Of a stretch of DNA of 64,000 nucleotides, positions 38,384-50,929 are shown in pieces. Each line of letters begins with the position of its first letter. Position 1 is the first letter of the stretch. The DNA is from Prosapia bicincta. Lineage: Eukaryota; Arthropoda; Insecta; Hemiptera; Cercopidae. The stretch lies in NCBI GenBank assembly GCA_036971475.1, contig JBAIZL010000001.1:101264850-101328849 (forward strand), given 5' to 3'. Both the position numbers and the translations under genes were made by a program. The notes beneath the pieces are model-generated. The model was not told the DNA's origin and did no database searches. It was given only the letters and a program-made list of their open reading frames with translations.

Positions 38384-38613
38384 ACAATTAAATGACACTT
38401 TCATAAACAAGAATTTTTATTTTAGTTTTCTTCATACATTCGCTGACTTTCAGTATCAGCATTATCAAAATTACTCTGATTCCAGATGTAGTCATAGAAC
38501 TAACTATAAGGTACTTTGAACATTTTGGTAATGCTGATACTGCCAATCAGCGAAAAGTTTTAAGGCATGAAGAACACTAAAATAAAAATTCCTGTTTATT
38601 AAACTTTCATTTA

Positions 38614-38658
<45 letters not shown>
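38384..38658. repeat. Foldback element ending in (TA)n
   Basis: Arm 38384-38475 is complementary to arm 38521-38618, and the right end runs into a TA tract (38618-38658). Inner arms read GACTTTCAGTATCAGCATTA and TAATGCTGATACTG. GCTGAT...ATCAGC-GAAAA is a variant of the stem/GAAAA motif at 32.1 kb. Confidence 0.85.
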
Positions 38659-38660
<2 letters not shown>

Positions 38661-41535
38661 TTAAAATATACAACTTTTCACAGAACTTATTAAAAAGTTG
38701 ACCGGGTTGAGTTGTAATCAGGATAGTGTTAAAAAACTTAAGTAGGCTACCAGTGTTATGAACTTTCAAATTAGTTACTTGGTTCATGATTAGAGTGTTA
38801 ACAATTAAAACTATAACAAATGACAATATGAAAGTAAAAAACAATAATGTTACCTCGTTCTACAACTCAAGTTTTTTAACACGACGATAATGAACAAACT
38901 CTGTTAGCAATATATGCACAGTATTTTTCAGAGGAGAAACATTTGAAACTACAATAGGGGTCAGACAATGAGATGTATTCAACTTGTATCAGTTTTAATT
39001 TTACTCTTAAATTTCATAGTATAACCGTGCTTGTACCTAACATCAGAGAGTTATACGTTCAAATTAGCTAGATGGTTTATAGTTGCGATTTTGCAATTAA
39101 AATTGCAACAAATTACCAAAGGATCTAAAACTGTTGGTCTATAAACTAAGTTTCTAACAAGATGAAATGTCCAAAGAATTTGTAACTGCTATAGAGGTCA
39201 AGCAATGGAATGTACACAAGTGGTCACATTGATAGACAGTGTGTTGTGACAGAGTGGCGTGTGTCCTTGGACGTAGCAGGACCAGGGATAATCGGGACTC
39301 TAGTGAGAGAAAGAACTATTACTTAAGTAGGTTTCAACTCTGAACTATAGTGGAGATGGTCAGAGCCCACAGGAATCCCAGGCCAGGGGATGTCTCAATG
39401 AAAAAAATGTTGGAAGCTCTAGGTTCTCTAAGAACCTAATCAATGTACTGTGCGAGTGGCCCTGCGTTAGGGATCCAAAAGAGGACTGGTAAAGATTTAG
39501 TTACAATAGAGGACGTCAAGAGATTCATTGTTTAGTGGGGATAGTCTACTGCAAAGAAGTAGTTATTGACTGAGCGAATCCTGTGGTTGGGACGGGAAGA
39601 GAGAAAAAGGCAACATTTAAGTTCCATACCATAAGGTTTTTCTGAGTTTTTAAAAATATTGACAGTCCATAATATGCTAGGTGTCTTGGGCGCGACTGTT
39701 TGCAGAAAAACTCACAGCGAATCTTCCAGGAACGGCCTAAAAACATATTATGAAAGATGAATGCAAATGAGAAAAGAAACTCATCGAAATGGAGAAAGGT
39801 CTTATTTGTTTAAAAATAAAATGTTGGTAAAAGAAGCACAAACTGTTGTGTCACAATCTGGGAAGTAACTCGGTCCTTGTAAAAGCAATCTAGATTTATT
39901 GAACTATATTTACATGGCCATAATGTTGGTGTCTAACTCCCTCAAGAGAAATGTAGGTAGCAGATATGAAGACGTTGGAGCATGTGGCTGCTCTGGTACC
40001 CGAGAAGAAATACTATCCACGAGGTACCAAGTCCGTTTTCAGTAAGATTTTATTATTCAAAATTAACACGGGCTGAGTGAGGTGGTTTGGGATTTAGCCC
40101 TCCCAGAAGAGTTATAAAAATTGCGTTTTTTTATAAAAATTTTTACAAACTACAAAGTCGTATTTAAAAATTACAATGCTAATAATAGTTTAAAATAGAT
40201 TTCCTGTAAATAGGTTTTCAGTAAAGCGTCAACTGATAGTAAATATAGGACTACGTGTATGTAGTTCCAGACAATGTATTAAGTCAGTAACTCCACAGAC
40301 ATTCTACATGTCATCCATGACAGATCCACATGTCATTCTATGCCATGCCCAAAAGTGACGGGCGAAGTATTAAACAAATTGTTTTTCATACTTCGCCTGG
40401 GTATTTTATACAATGTCCGCCACGACTCAGGCAGAGGTGCAGGTTGCGACAAGGAAGCCTGGACATCCATTCCCTCGCCACTCACTAGAATAGATTTATT
40501 CAAATTGAAGAAATTCCAGACTAAAATCCGAGCATCAAAGTGCTTCTAAGCCCAATCTTCAGGGAGTGGCTAAGGTTTTGTTAGATACACCTGCAACACA
40601 AAGTGTCAAACTGAAAAGTGTTCATGTGTAAAAAAACAACAGAGAGAGTAATTCAAAGTGTCACAATGCTCTTTCCTGAGGTAATAAGTAGTAAATTTTC
40701 TTTAATAAGTTGTTGGTTCGCAAACATGACTGAAATTAATTGCAGACAATTAACTTAAAATTTAAAACAGCCTTTTTCGTTTACATTGTTAGTTAAAATA
40801 TTGTAGCAACACGCAATTTTCATATTTTATTACATAGAGTTCAGTATAAAATTCATTTTTGATATATTTTACCTGGTAAAACTTTGGAATTATATATAGT
40901 GCCTAGACATTATATATAATGCTTAGACAAACTATGTAAATTTGTAAAAAATCATTATCTTTGAAGACTTTGACAAAAACTATTACATCAAATATAGAAT
41001 GCCTGGAATAATCACTTTGCCTGTAACATATGCACCAATGTGAGTAGCTTCTATTTGCGATGACCGCATGTTTCTGAAATAAATCCCCCGAAGGGTGTAA
41101 ATGTACCAGCTATGGTTTGTATACATCAGCAAATAAATGGAACAGAGGATGAAGCTCAAAGATTTCATACGATATCTCTATACAATATCTTTATAAATTT
41201 GTAGTTTGTGAAAATGAAAGAAATCTTTTTAAAATCTTGGTATCTATTAAATTTGTTTAATCCAATTTTTTAAATAACTACTTCTCTGTATGTAAACCTA
41301 TATTTAATGGCATTTGAGTACTCTTTACATTTGGAATGCATTTAAAACTAAAAGAAATATTATCACTCATTTAGTGTGACGAAATTTAAAAAATAGTCAC
41401 ATTTTAAATAAGATGACATTTATTTTTAAAAAGTTTGCTTTGTGGGAATTAGCTGCCAGTCCCCTTGGAATAAAAACAAGAAATATTAAAAAATTTAAGT
41501 AGATTCTTACTTAGGTTAAAAAAAAAAATATTTTT
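38659..41535. other. Spacer, GC-richer parts unrecognised
   Basis: 39200-40560 is less AT-rich and could be decayed transposon DNA, but ORFs such as 39546-39746 (minus) and 40340-40549 (plus) match nothing known. A perfect 10-base-pair hairpin, GGCGAAGTAT / ATACTTCGCC, lies at 40361-40397. Confidence 0.4.
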
Positions 41536-41940
41536 TTTTACCGTAGACCACTATTTATGATATTGTGCGGTAACAATAGCAGCAGTGTAAGGCTATACGA
41601 TAGAGGTTTCGACGACAACCAGATGAGGAAAAACAATTTATACACATTTTTGAGAAAAGAATTTGTAGTTATTGAAACTTTGGCGCAGTGCCAAAGATCG
41701 CTAGACTCCACACATGAAGATTTACAGATCGAATCCGGCTGGATGCCACAAATTTTTATTATTTAATTATTGAAAAACCTCTATTGACATTAAATCTCGC
41801 CCTCTATTGGTTTGAAAAAATGTATTTAAACTTGACTGGATGAATCAAAAAGTATTTTATTAGTGATTGATAATTTATACAAGATATATGCCCTATAACA
41901 GGAGAGTGTGGGCCAATAAAAGGAATTTAATAATAATTTT
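41536..41940 (+). repeat. tRNA-like-containing repeat family, copy 2
   Basis: CACTATTTATGATATTGTG start, GTTTCGACGACAACCAGAT, tRNA-like segment 41677-41750 (TTTGGCGCAGTGCCAAAGAT as A-box side, CAGATCGAATCCGG as B-box side), then AAAATGTATTT and an AGGAATTTAATAAT end. A 69-codon ORF here is incidental. Confidence 0.85.
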
Positions 41941-42109
41941 AAAAAATCATCTCCCAGATACTACTTCCTAAGTGGTATTCCTGGCTCCATTACTAAAACA
42001 TAAAAAAAAAAAGTAATATAATAAAAATCAGGTAAATTCCTACTTCAAAAAAAAAAAATGATCGTTGTTTGCTTACTTCCAGTTTATTTTATTCGTTTCA
42101 TTCATTTTT

Positions 42110-42510
42110 AACTCTACAGCACTATTTATGACATTTTGTGGTAACCATGGCAGCAGTTTAAGGTCGTACAATGGACGTTTCGAAGACAATCAGATAGAGG
42201 AAAAAATTCATATATGTCTTTGAGAAATTCGGTCCTTGGTATTGGAAAGTTGGCGCAGTGGCAAAGCGCGCTAGACATTAAACATGAAAATTCACAGTTC
42301 GAATTCGGATAGACCCCTACAATTTTATAATTTAATTACTGATAAAATATTTGAAAGAACATTATTAACAACAATAGTCATCCATTATAGGTTTTAAAAA
42401 ACATGTATTTGACCTTGATTGGGCGAATAAAAACGTAGTTTGTAAGCGATTGAATATTTTTACACGATATATATGAGGAAAGCGTGAGCTAATAGAAGGA
42501 ATTTAATAAA
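42110..42510 (+). repeat. tRNA-like-containing repeat family, copy 3 (best tRNA-like part)
   Basis: CACTATTTATGACATTTTG start and GTGAGCTAATAGAAGGAATT end. The tRNA-like segment at 42247-42315 has a good A box (TGGCGCAGTGG) and B box (AGTTCGAATTC), as expected of an internal RNA polymerase III promoter. The segment cannot form a complete tRNA that I could confirm, so I call it tRNA-derived. Confidence 0.85.
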
Positions 42511-42771
42511 TATAAAGCCAGTCTCTTAATTTCCGTTCCACTTCTATGCACTACTTAGAACCTCATTGTTGCTATAAGTAATGAAACAAACACATTTAAT
42601 TTCTTCTCTGTCTTTCCTTAAACCTTTTTAAGTTTATACAATTATTTAGGGTTTTCAAATTAATTTTATAAAGGAAGCCGGTAATGTCTGTAATGAAGAT
42701 GCACCAAAGGTCCTACTCGACTTTCCTTTTATCAGCTATTTTGTAATTAACCTCTCCATTCTATGGATGTT
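42511..42771. other. Short AT-rich spacer
   Basis: Nothing recognised. Confidence 0.4.
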
Positions 42772-42897
42772 GGGAACACAATTTCCCAGATTATACTCCA
42801 TTGTTGCTGGTAAAATTATAGTATTTCCCATCGGTGTTTCCATGTTGGTGGAAACTAATCATGGAAATAGCAGTGCCGTGAGAGATTTCAGACTTTT
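42772..42897 (+). repeat. Short conserved dispersed family (type B), copy 1
   Basis: Shares ATTTCCCAGATTA-like, TCCATTGTTGCTGG-like, GTATTTCCC, GGTGTTTCC and GGAAATAGCAGTGCCGTG words with 48804-48915 and 55062-55171. The order of motifs parallels type A (26.2, 33.4 and 53.9 kb), so A and B may be one diverged family. Confidence 0.7.
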
Positions 42898-43633
42898 GAC
42901 GTCTGTTCTAAATTCTTATGGCGTGAAATATTAAATAGTTTATGAACACTATCCTCCACGTAATATGACGGGGTTTTTTCCGAAGTGGCTCAATTTTAGA
43001 AAACATACCGTTTGAAGGTGTAAAGGTATGATTTGTTAGGAATACAAAATTATGCATTACTTCAGTTTTTATTTTGTAATAATTCCTTGTGTGTTCATTG
43101 TTATTTTGCCTTATTAAGAAATTTCATACCCCAACTATAAAATGAAGCATTTATTGAGGGTCTTTAGGTATAATCGCTAAGACCCAAATGGATTGATGTT
43201 ATCCGAATCATATGACTCTATACATGTTTTCCACGAGGTAACAATGACATATTTATTCGATTTAGGTCTAGAGTAATATGCTGATTTCTTAACCGTCCAC
43301 TTGCACAGATGCAACGGTAAAAGATATGGGTATAAGTTTAAAAAATAATAACAATAGGCCATTTTTACTCTGAGATGAAGTGCCAGAGCTTCATTCACTG
43401 TACCCTGCCAAGTGGAGACTTACGAAGAAGCTAATGTTCCTAGCAACAAACGTCAGGATTTTTATATTTTTAGAAGCCTTTTAAAAGTTAATTTCAAACA
43501 TTGGTCTTAAGCTAACGTCTTAGGCAACGTCTTACTAAATAATTTTTCTTAGGGGTTGTTTGAAACAATTTTCTGTATTAGAAAATATAAATTAAAACAA
43601 TACGAAAAATTGTATTCGAAAAATTTTTATTCG

Positions 43634-43634
<1 letters not shown>
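42898..43634. other. AT-rich spacer, nothing recognised
   Basis: A 73-codon minus-strand ORF (43177-43398) is unrecognised. Confidence 0.4.

Positions 43635-43711
<77 letters not shown>
43635..43711. repeat. (TA)n microsatellite
   Basis: About 38 TA units with one GTA interruption. Confidence 0.97.
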
Positions 43712-43718
<7 letters not shown>

Positions 43719-43782
43719 TTAATAGATAATTAAATCGAAGATTTAATAGATAATAATTGATGATCACAGATTAGATAATTAT

Positions 43783-43870
43783 TTTCCTGAAGGTGCTGGT
43801 ACTATTTTATCGGCGAAAAGCTTTGAATAAATATATTCATTAAAAGTATTCTTGTTTTTGAAATATTTTT
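43783..43870 (+). repeat. Degenerate relative of the 32.1-kb foldback arm
   Basis: Reads CCTGAAGGTGCTGGTACTAT, then CGGCGAAAAGCTTTGAATAA and TATTCTTGTTTTTGAAATA, matching the layout and several words of 32141-32215. It again lies next to a long (TA)n. Confidence 0.7.
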
Positions 43871-45659
43871 AATTTATTAATTATATATATATTTGTGTGT
43901 GTCTGTGAGAAGCTCCTCGTTGATAAGTTATAATAATGTTTGGTAATAATAATATTAGAGACCTTCTGTGCTTGTTTAATTGAACAATTTAACAGATTTT
44001 TTAAAAATATTATGCAATTTTCCCCATACTTACGCATTTACAAGTTCAAACAAGGAAATAAGATTATAGCTTGGTAGGCATTTGCCTTAATAGTCTCAGA
44101 GAAAGAATTGTAGCTATGTGAAGAAAAATTGTAAAGAACCCTTTTCTTAATATTAATTTTTTTAAATAGTGGCCAGACATTTGGCTAATCCCTACACTAG
44201 TATTACATTAGTGTTATACTAGTAGGCCTGCTAATTCACTAGCTACTAGTAAATTTGTTACCAAACTGCCCTTGTTTAATTATACTTATTGAATTATTGT
44301 TCTCTTTTAAAATTTGTGAAGTATAATTTTAGCTATAATTTTATATAAATTTTAAATACAAAATTACGTATTTTAAATGAAAAGAGACCTAAATTTTGTT
44401 TAATAACTTTCGATCTTACTAATCACACATTTGTATTAAAAAACTTTTTTTTTTAATAATAATTCTGTTATTTTTGGAACAATGCCTGAATGATAGTGGA
44501 CTTGCAGGATATAGTAAAATTTTAATTATTTTAATAAAAATTGATTCTAGGTTATGCTAAACTACACGTAATTATCAACAAAATATACAATTACCAATTT
44601 TAACTACTTTTTTATCACCCTAGCAAAATTACACACGTTACCCAAATATTAGTCTTGTATAAGAATTTAATTAATACAAAATAAAAACAGGTTTTAATAA
44701 AATAATGAGAATATATTTTGTATTATAAGTACCTCCTACCATCTAGATATTTGATCACTGCGCTCTCTACAGCTTGTTTAAAGAACTACACTCATCAAAG
44801 CAGCATTGTGTTTATCCACTACCATACGTATATCTTAAACCTCCTAAGTAAACAAACGATTTGAAACTGCACATTTCGTGTGTGACTCATCGCGTCCAGT
44901 CTGGTCTTGTTTCTGCCGTTATTACGTTGGATTTATAGATTGTGTGTTTATTTGTTGCACATTTTGATTATTGAATAATATGTTTGTTTTCAGTGTATGT
45001 TTAAGGGTCATACGATGAGTGAAAGTGGTTTAAAATATTTGGTAATATTCTATATTTATTTTCTTCTTGGTTAACGACATTAACGTAGCTTAGCAATGAA
45101 AAGCAAACATTTTATGTAAGTAGACATATTTTCATATTACTTTCAACTTTCATTTATTACCTTAATCTAAATTACGTTTTTCTAATATACTCACCCAATG
45201 AATGTAATTGATGATATTGTATTTATTCTATTGGATGTATAAAAATCATGTTTTAATACTGCTTCAAGGAATTGTCAGTATTTATTTTGGATTAGAGAAC
45301 TAATTACATATGTGTATGAACACATTCCTAAACATGTTCTGAAGCTATATGTATAATTAATTTTTTCTCGTTTTTGTCGGATAGTTATCGTTTATCACAT
45401 TTTATTTGGGAAATACTTTTTGGTTATACATAGACTCTGAGGAGCAGCTATGTATACATTACTATATCCATATAAAGTATCCAGTTTGGATAGTTTCGGT
45501 TATAATTTTATACAACATCTAATGAAACAAATCAACACATAAAAGTTAAGAATAGAGATTACGTGACATCGTTTGGCAAAAGGTATTAATCCGCGGAAGC
45601 AGACGTCCTAATAGTTCCTAAATATAAATAATTATAACATGTTTTAGCACTCATAATAA
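43871..45659. other. AT-rich spacer, nothing recognised
   Basis: A local cluster of ACTAGT / TACTAGTAG words at 44196-44260 forms small palindromes. No gene was seen. Confidence 0.4.
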
Positions 45660-45702
<43 letters not shown>

Positions 45703-45715
45703 GCAGTAGTAGTAT
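45660..45715. repeat. (TTA)n trinucleotide repeat
   Basis: About 14 TTA units followed by GCAGTAGTAGTA. Confidence 0.97.
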
Positions 45716-46081
45716 ATTAGTAAATTTTAAATTATTTACCTTGCTCCTCATTTACCTATTGCAATAACTAAACAATTAACACTTATTTTCTTCTATCAAA
45801 TTATTTTTATTCTACTAATGTATAATTGTTTTGTTCAGGCTACGATTTTTTTTCGGTTAGTGTTTGAAACATACAATGTTTTAGTGATTTCGGGCTGAAA
45901 TGCTTGTATTCTTTAGTATTATTGTTGGTATGTGTTGTGAGTTAATCATAGTTGTTAAAAACTAACAGAAACGTTAGTAGCTATGATTTACCTAGGATTT
46001 AAAAAATCCACTACGACAAAATAAATGAATAGCTATGGAGATCAATTATTAGTAACAAAAGATGGTAATTATTAAGATCAG

Positions 46082-46462
46082 CGACTACCGCTCCGATCGG
46101 CGAAATGTTTATTTTCCTGATAAATGTGACTTTGCTGAACACAAATCTGAAGGTTTTTTTTTCTGGAAACACATTTAAAAAATAATACTAACTTAACATA
46201 ACCTGACCTGACCTGGTTTTCTTAGGATAATATGTGTTTGGCGTTAAAAATAACTTCAGATTCGTGTTCAGCACGTTCAAATCTATCAGGAAAAAATCGC
46301 CGATCGGAGTGTTAGTAAGCGCCAAAGTCAGGTTAGGTCAGGTTAGGTTAGGTTATTTTTGTTTATGTAAATATTTGTTTGCAGTAAAAAAGACTTCAGA
46401 TTCGTGTTCAGCAATGTCAAATTTATCAGGAAAAAAATCTCTCCGATCGGAGTGGTAGTAAT
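46082..46462. repeat. Three-module repeat around TTAGG-like runs
   Basis: A module containing TTCAGATTCGTGTTCAGCA, TTATCAGGAAAA and CCGATCGGAGTGGTAGT occurs three times: inverted at 46082-46217, direct at 46228-46316 and direct at 46327-46462. TTAGG-like tracts (ACCTGACCTGACCTGG 46201-46216; AGGTTAGGTCAGGTTAGGTT 46330-46349) sit at the module boundaries. The modules are open in places and read SDSCSAMSNLSGKK-like peptides, which I regard as repeat-derived. Confidence 0.85.
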
Positions 46463-48803
46463 ATTACCCAAAAGATTTTCAAATCAAATACGAACAATAA
46501 GCCCCATTTATTTGGATTTATGTTCGTCTTATAATAATTTGGATCTATGGAAGGTACTAAAAATTTTAAAATCTAATCATCTTTATTAAATTTTATTTTA
46601 AAATTCAGATCTATTGTTTTAAAATTTTAAACGTTTACTTCATCGTTGAAAGTCGTGTAAGTTATACATTGTATTATACTACAAAACAGGACATTAATGT
46701 CCTTCAGGACGTAAATAATATGTGTGAGGTTTTTATAGGTTAAAAGTGGTTATTTTATTCCATCTTCAATTTGAGCCACTAGTATTAAACTAAAACATTT
46801 AGACATACATTGATACATCACCCTTGCTTTTAGTAGAGCCTATGTTTTACGAGTTACAGAATTTTAAATATAGGTTTCAAATACTCATAAATTAAATTAT
46901 GAATTAAATTTCTTCCCTATTCAACAATAAAAGTAAATACTAGTACAGGTAATCTATAGTAATCTAGTATATGGCAACTATATATGTGCAAGTGTTTAAT
47001 TAAAAAAATATTTATTCTGAGAATTATCAAAAAGCATCTACTTCAAAATATTACAATAAATGAAATCGCAAACTAAGATATCATTGTTTCATCGTTTTTC
47101 TTCTTTTAAAAACTGCGTCTTTATTGAATTTGTCATCACGAGAAATTTGTCTAGAACTTATCTTTATTAGTTAGGCCTATCACTGCGTCTGTTATTTTCC
47201 CCTAATTGAAAACTTTATTAAATAAAACCTAGTTACAGCAATTCGTTTTTTTTACTAGTTTCAGTTACATAGTGTGTTTTATTATAAGATAGGTATAAAA
47301 TTTTACGTTTATAAAAGTTATCTTTGAAATTATTTAGAATTTTCTGATGTGTTAATGTAAAAATAAACTTGTACTAAATTTAGATGTTTTTAAATATGAA
47401 CATTCTTTTTTGGAAAATTAATTCTACTGGAAATTAACTATAAGTTATAAAAATACATTTCCTAACAATGTATAAAAAAATTTAAAGTATGAATAAAATT
47501 TAGGTTTACTTTTTTTGTTTTAACCATTAAATTTCTCAACTATGCGTAAGTTTCTAATTTTTTAAAGCATTTTACTTGTTAATTTGATCGTATTCGATAG
47601 TTTTTAACAACATCCGTTGCTCTGTTGTTTAATTATAGCCAATGTGTTTTAGCTCACTGTTCTTTTGTCTATTTACACTTGTTGATTTTTCCCTTCTTAT
47701 TGCAATTTTAGCCCTGCTTTTATTTTATTTTTACTCCATCTAATCTCTCTTCTTGCAAAGAGTTGTGACTTGAAGACACCCTCGTATAAGGCGTATGTTT
47801 ATTTTGGATATGAGACACTGCAAAAGTGATGCCTTACCCTTTACTCTATACTGTTTTTGAGACCTGATGTTATTATTTGCGCTTCCATCTACCCTCATTA
47901 TAATATAAAATGTGTCCCTCATACTCCAAATATCTTTGTTTGAATTCAAATATATTTTCTCCTTTACTAAAAGATTATAAATTATATTTTTGGAACGTAA
48001 ACAAGACAATATTTAAACATTTATTGATTTTATCTAAGTGACAGTTTTCCACAGCCATATATTTTTTAAAACTATTTATTGAACGACTTTGTTTTTCTTG
48101 CAATTATAAAGTTTATGTATTTAAATAATTCAAACATAGAATATAAATAGCAATATATTTTCTCTATTTATTTCAAAATACTATCTACGAATTGTATGCA
48201 TTTTCTAAAGATAGTAGGTTTACACGACTTTTAGAAAGCTGAAGTAAATTGAGAAATCAAAAAAAAAAAAAAAACAATTGATAATCAAATGACTAAGCTA
48301 GGTATGGAGGGCAAATGAGAAACTTTAAAATATTCAGTTGAACATGGCGATTTTGAGTACGAAAACAATAGTATTTTTTCAAATGTAATATATGTAAATA
48401 ATTAATAACTGCCTAGTATTAATATAGACGCCTGCTATTCTCTGGCAAGAAAAGTTTATCATTTCTAATAATTATTAAAACACAAAACGTATATACACTC
48501 CCATGCGCGGGCGCCCACACACCCACAATTTCAAAAGTTTTAAAAATAATTTGTTACTTGTTTACTTTTAGTAAATACAAAATGCATAATTAACCTAGAC
48601 CTTATTGCAGGCGTAACATTTTCTATTTTCAATTTAAGTTTTATTCAGAATACGGTACTTTTTACTCTAATTATGTCAGTTACCTTTTACGGTTTTTACA
48701 GCAGAGATTACGTTTGCGGTTGAAAAAATACAAGTAATATTACAGAACTAGACATTCGTCTTGTCGGCCATTTTTCAATTAGGCTGTCCATTGTCATATT
48801 ATG
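46463..48803. other. AT-rich spacer, nothing recognised
   Basis: 46757-46785 (TTCCATCTTCAATTTGAGCC) resembles 62769-62797 beside the Penelope-like element. A poly(A) run lies near 48260-48275. ORF 47740-48009 (minus) is unrecognised. Confidence 0.4.
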
Positions 48804-48915
48804 AAAACAATTTCGCAGATTACTCGGCATTGTTGCCAACGAAAATTAAAATATTTCCCAGAGGTATTTCCCCGCCAGGGAAAACTAATCAAGAAAATAG
48901 CGTCGTCGTGCTTAG
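48804..48915 (+). repeat. Short conserved dispersed family (type B), copy 2
   Basis: ATTTCGCAGATTACTCGGCA, TTGTTGCCAACGAAAATTAA, TATTTCCC, GGTATTTCC, GGGAAAACTAATCAAG and GCGTCGTCGTGC align with 42772-42897. The embedded 86-codon ORF is not recognised. Confidence 0.7.
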
Positions 48916-49164
48916 AGGAGAACAACGTTTGAGCTTTACTTGTTTCAGATTCATATTATTTTTTAATATTAAAATGTACAGTAAAATATTACTATTTTCA
49001 ATTACTTTACACAATTATTAACAGGTCTAGTAATAACTGATGCAGAACCGAAATATTATGATATGCATTTCAATAAATAAGTCACGCGTAATAAAAAACA
49101 ACTAATATAGACAAAAATTAAGTAAATTCTTACTTTTCAGTTAATTAGAGCTTAGCTAGTGAGA

Positions 49165-49290
49165 ACTTTTCACAAACGTAAATAGTGAACTCAAAATCTC
49201 ACTAAAATTAGTTTTTAATAAACAAACACACTAGTCCACAATAGACTAGTTTCGGCGACGATGTCGCCTTCCTCAGTCCTTGGCTACTAC
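49165..49290 (-). repeat. Dispersed repeat with CTGAGGA...GAAAC motif, copy 2
   Basis: Minus-strand match to 29440-29565. On the minus strand, CTGAGGA (49276-49270) is followed by one base, a perfect six-pair stem GGCGAC-ATC-GTCGCC (49268-49254), GAA, and a perfect seven-pair stem ACTAGTC / GACTAGT (49250-49244 with 49236-49230). That is the core plus stems II and III of a hammerhead-like fold. A pairing first stem was not found. Confidence 0.85.
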
Positions 49291-49442
49291 TGACATCGTT
49301 CTGTTGTGAACTAGTTACCTTTGACAATTTCTACTGCTGTCGAAAACAAAGTTTTATTTTATTTACATTTTATTTTATAATTACAATTATTATAAATATT
49401 TATTTTTATTTCATATACCTATAAATATGAGAGAATCACATC

Positions 49443-49975
49443 ATGAAATGGCAAAGTAGAAAGCGAATTTCCTTGGGATTTCCATCTTCCTCTTTGTACA
49501 GTAGGTCCTATATGCTGTTGGACTATTATTTTTGTTTGTTACTGTTTATTTGCTTTTTCCTAATTTTTCGTTTTTTATGTGTGAAGTTGATTGTGACCTA
49601 TAATTTCTCCTTCTATTTCTCCCTAATAATGTTTAATTACTGCAAGGAACCTTGCTCTCATAATTTCATATACATCTTTAGGTAATTACTTTCTAGATAT
49701 GAGGAAGTTGCTCTGTGCCAATTTGAGCTGGAAATCAAACATGTAGTTCCTCAGTTCGAATCCGAACGATACATAAAGGTTTTTAAAATTTAAAATAATG
49801 ATTAAATATGTAAAACAAAGCCTGTATTAAGACCAATTTTATCCAATATAGCTCAAAGGAAATGTATTTGATCTTGATTGGATGATTAAAAACGAAATTT
49901 ATTAACAATCGAAAATTTGTACAGCAGTATAGGCCTATAAGGAGAGTGTGAGCTAATAGAAGGGATCGAATGAAT
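49443..49975 (+). repeat. tRNA-like-containing repeat family, copy 4
   Basis: The left part matches 34136-34240, the tRNA-like segment is at 49704-49775 (B-box-like CAGTTCGAATCCG), and the right part has TGTATTTGATCTTGATTGGA and GAGTGTGAGCTAATAGAAGG. An 80-codon ORF (49443-49685) falls in the left part and is incidental. Confidence 0.8.
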
Positions 49976-50929
49976 AAGGAAAGTAAATATAATTGATATA
50001 CAGATATTCTTCTACATTACAAATATGGTTGAAATGTCTAAACTCTAAATTGCTCCTTCAGACTCATACAGCCTGACAGTAGTAAAGCAATAATGAGTTT
50101 GCTTTCGTTGAGCTATATAGCCTACTAAGGTTAACAGAAAGTTATAGAATGTTTGATTTAACATCTTACAAGGAAAAACTAGCAACTACGAGAGAATGGT
50201 GGACAAAAATTGAATCCATTTCGATTGGTTTCGTTTAAAAATATCATTAAAAGATATATTTTAAAGAAACAGAAACTTTAAATTAATATCGAAAACTATG
50301 AATACTTGTTAAATCTTAAAATTATTTTCACTGTAGAAATGTAATTATCTTTTAGAAACTCGCCAACTTATGATCAAATAAATATCCAGGCATCACCACA
50401 CTATTCATGGTGGTTTAAAATATATTAAGGGCAAAATTTATAAATAAAGCTTTGGCAAAGCTTATCAAACGGACGTAACCTAAGCGATTACCGGTTTAAA
50501 GCAAGAGTACGGATCCTCCCTCTACTCTTTCAATTGTTAAATAGGGTTATAGGTTTTGAAATTTAATTTAATTTTTGGTGTATTGTTTGTTGTTATAGTG
50601 AAATTTATTTTCTTACTTATTTCTATTCCAAGTAACAAAAACGTATTAGATTGAAATAGGTTTGACTGTACTTTGAAGTAAGTAATTTCATTAATGTTAT
50701 CTACTATTTATGGTTTCCAACATTTATTCCATTTGCAAAGAATATAAGGTAATAAGTTTTTTGAATCTCGTCTTTTACATCGCAGTGATGAAAGTGCGTT
50801 GCCCATATCCTACGTATATAAACTTAGGTTGGATGAAAAACAGTATCATATGTAAGGCTGTGTAGAAGGGCATCTTCAATTGGGCTTATTCTACTAAACT
50901 TATTTACTTGCTATTGAACGCCCACCCTT
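49976..50929. other. AT-rich spacer, nothing recognised
   Basis: No coding or repeat signal was seen. Confidence 0.4.

Noticed and set aside
42247..42315. A functional tRNA gene
   Set aside because: A and B boxes are present, but I could not find a complete cloverleaf, and the segment lies inside a dispersed repeat present in four copies.
46234..46589. Overlapping ORFs with a repeated SDSCS-type peptide
   Set aside because: They come from the repeated module. The peptide recurs because the DNA module recurs.
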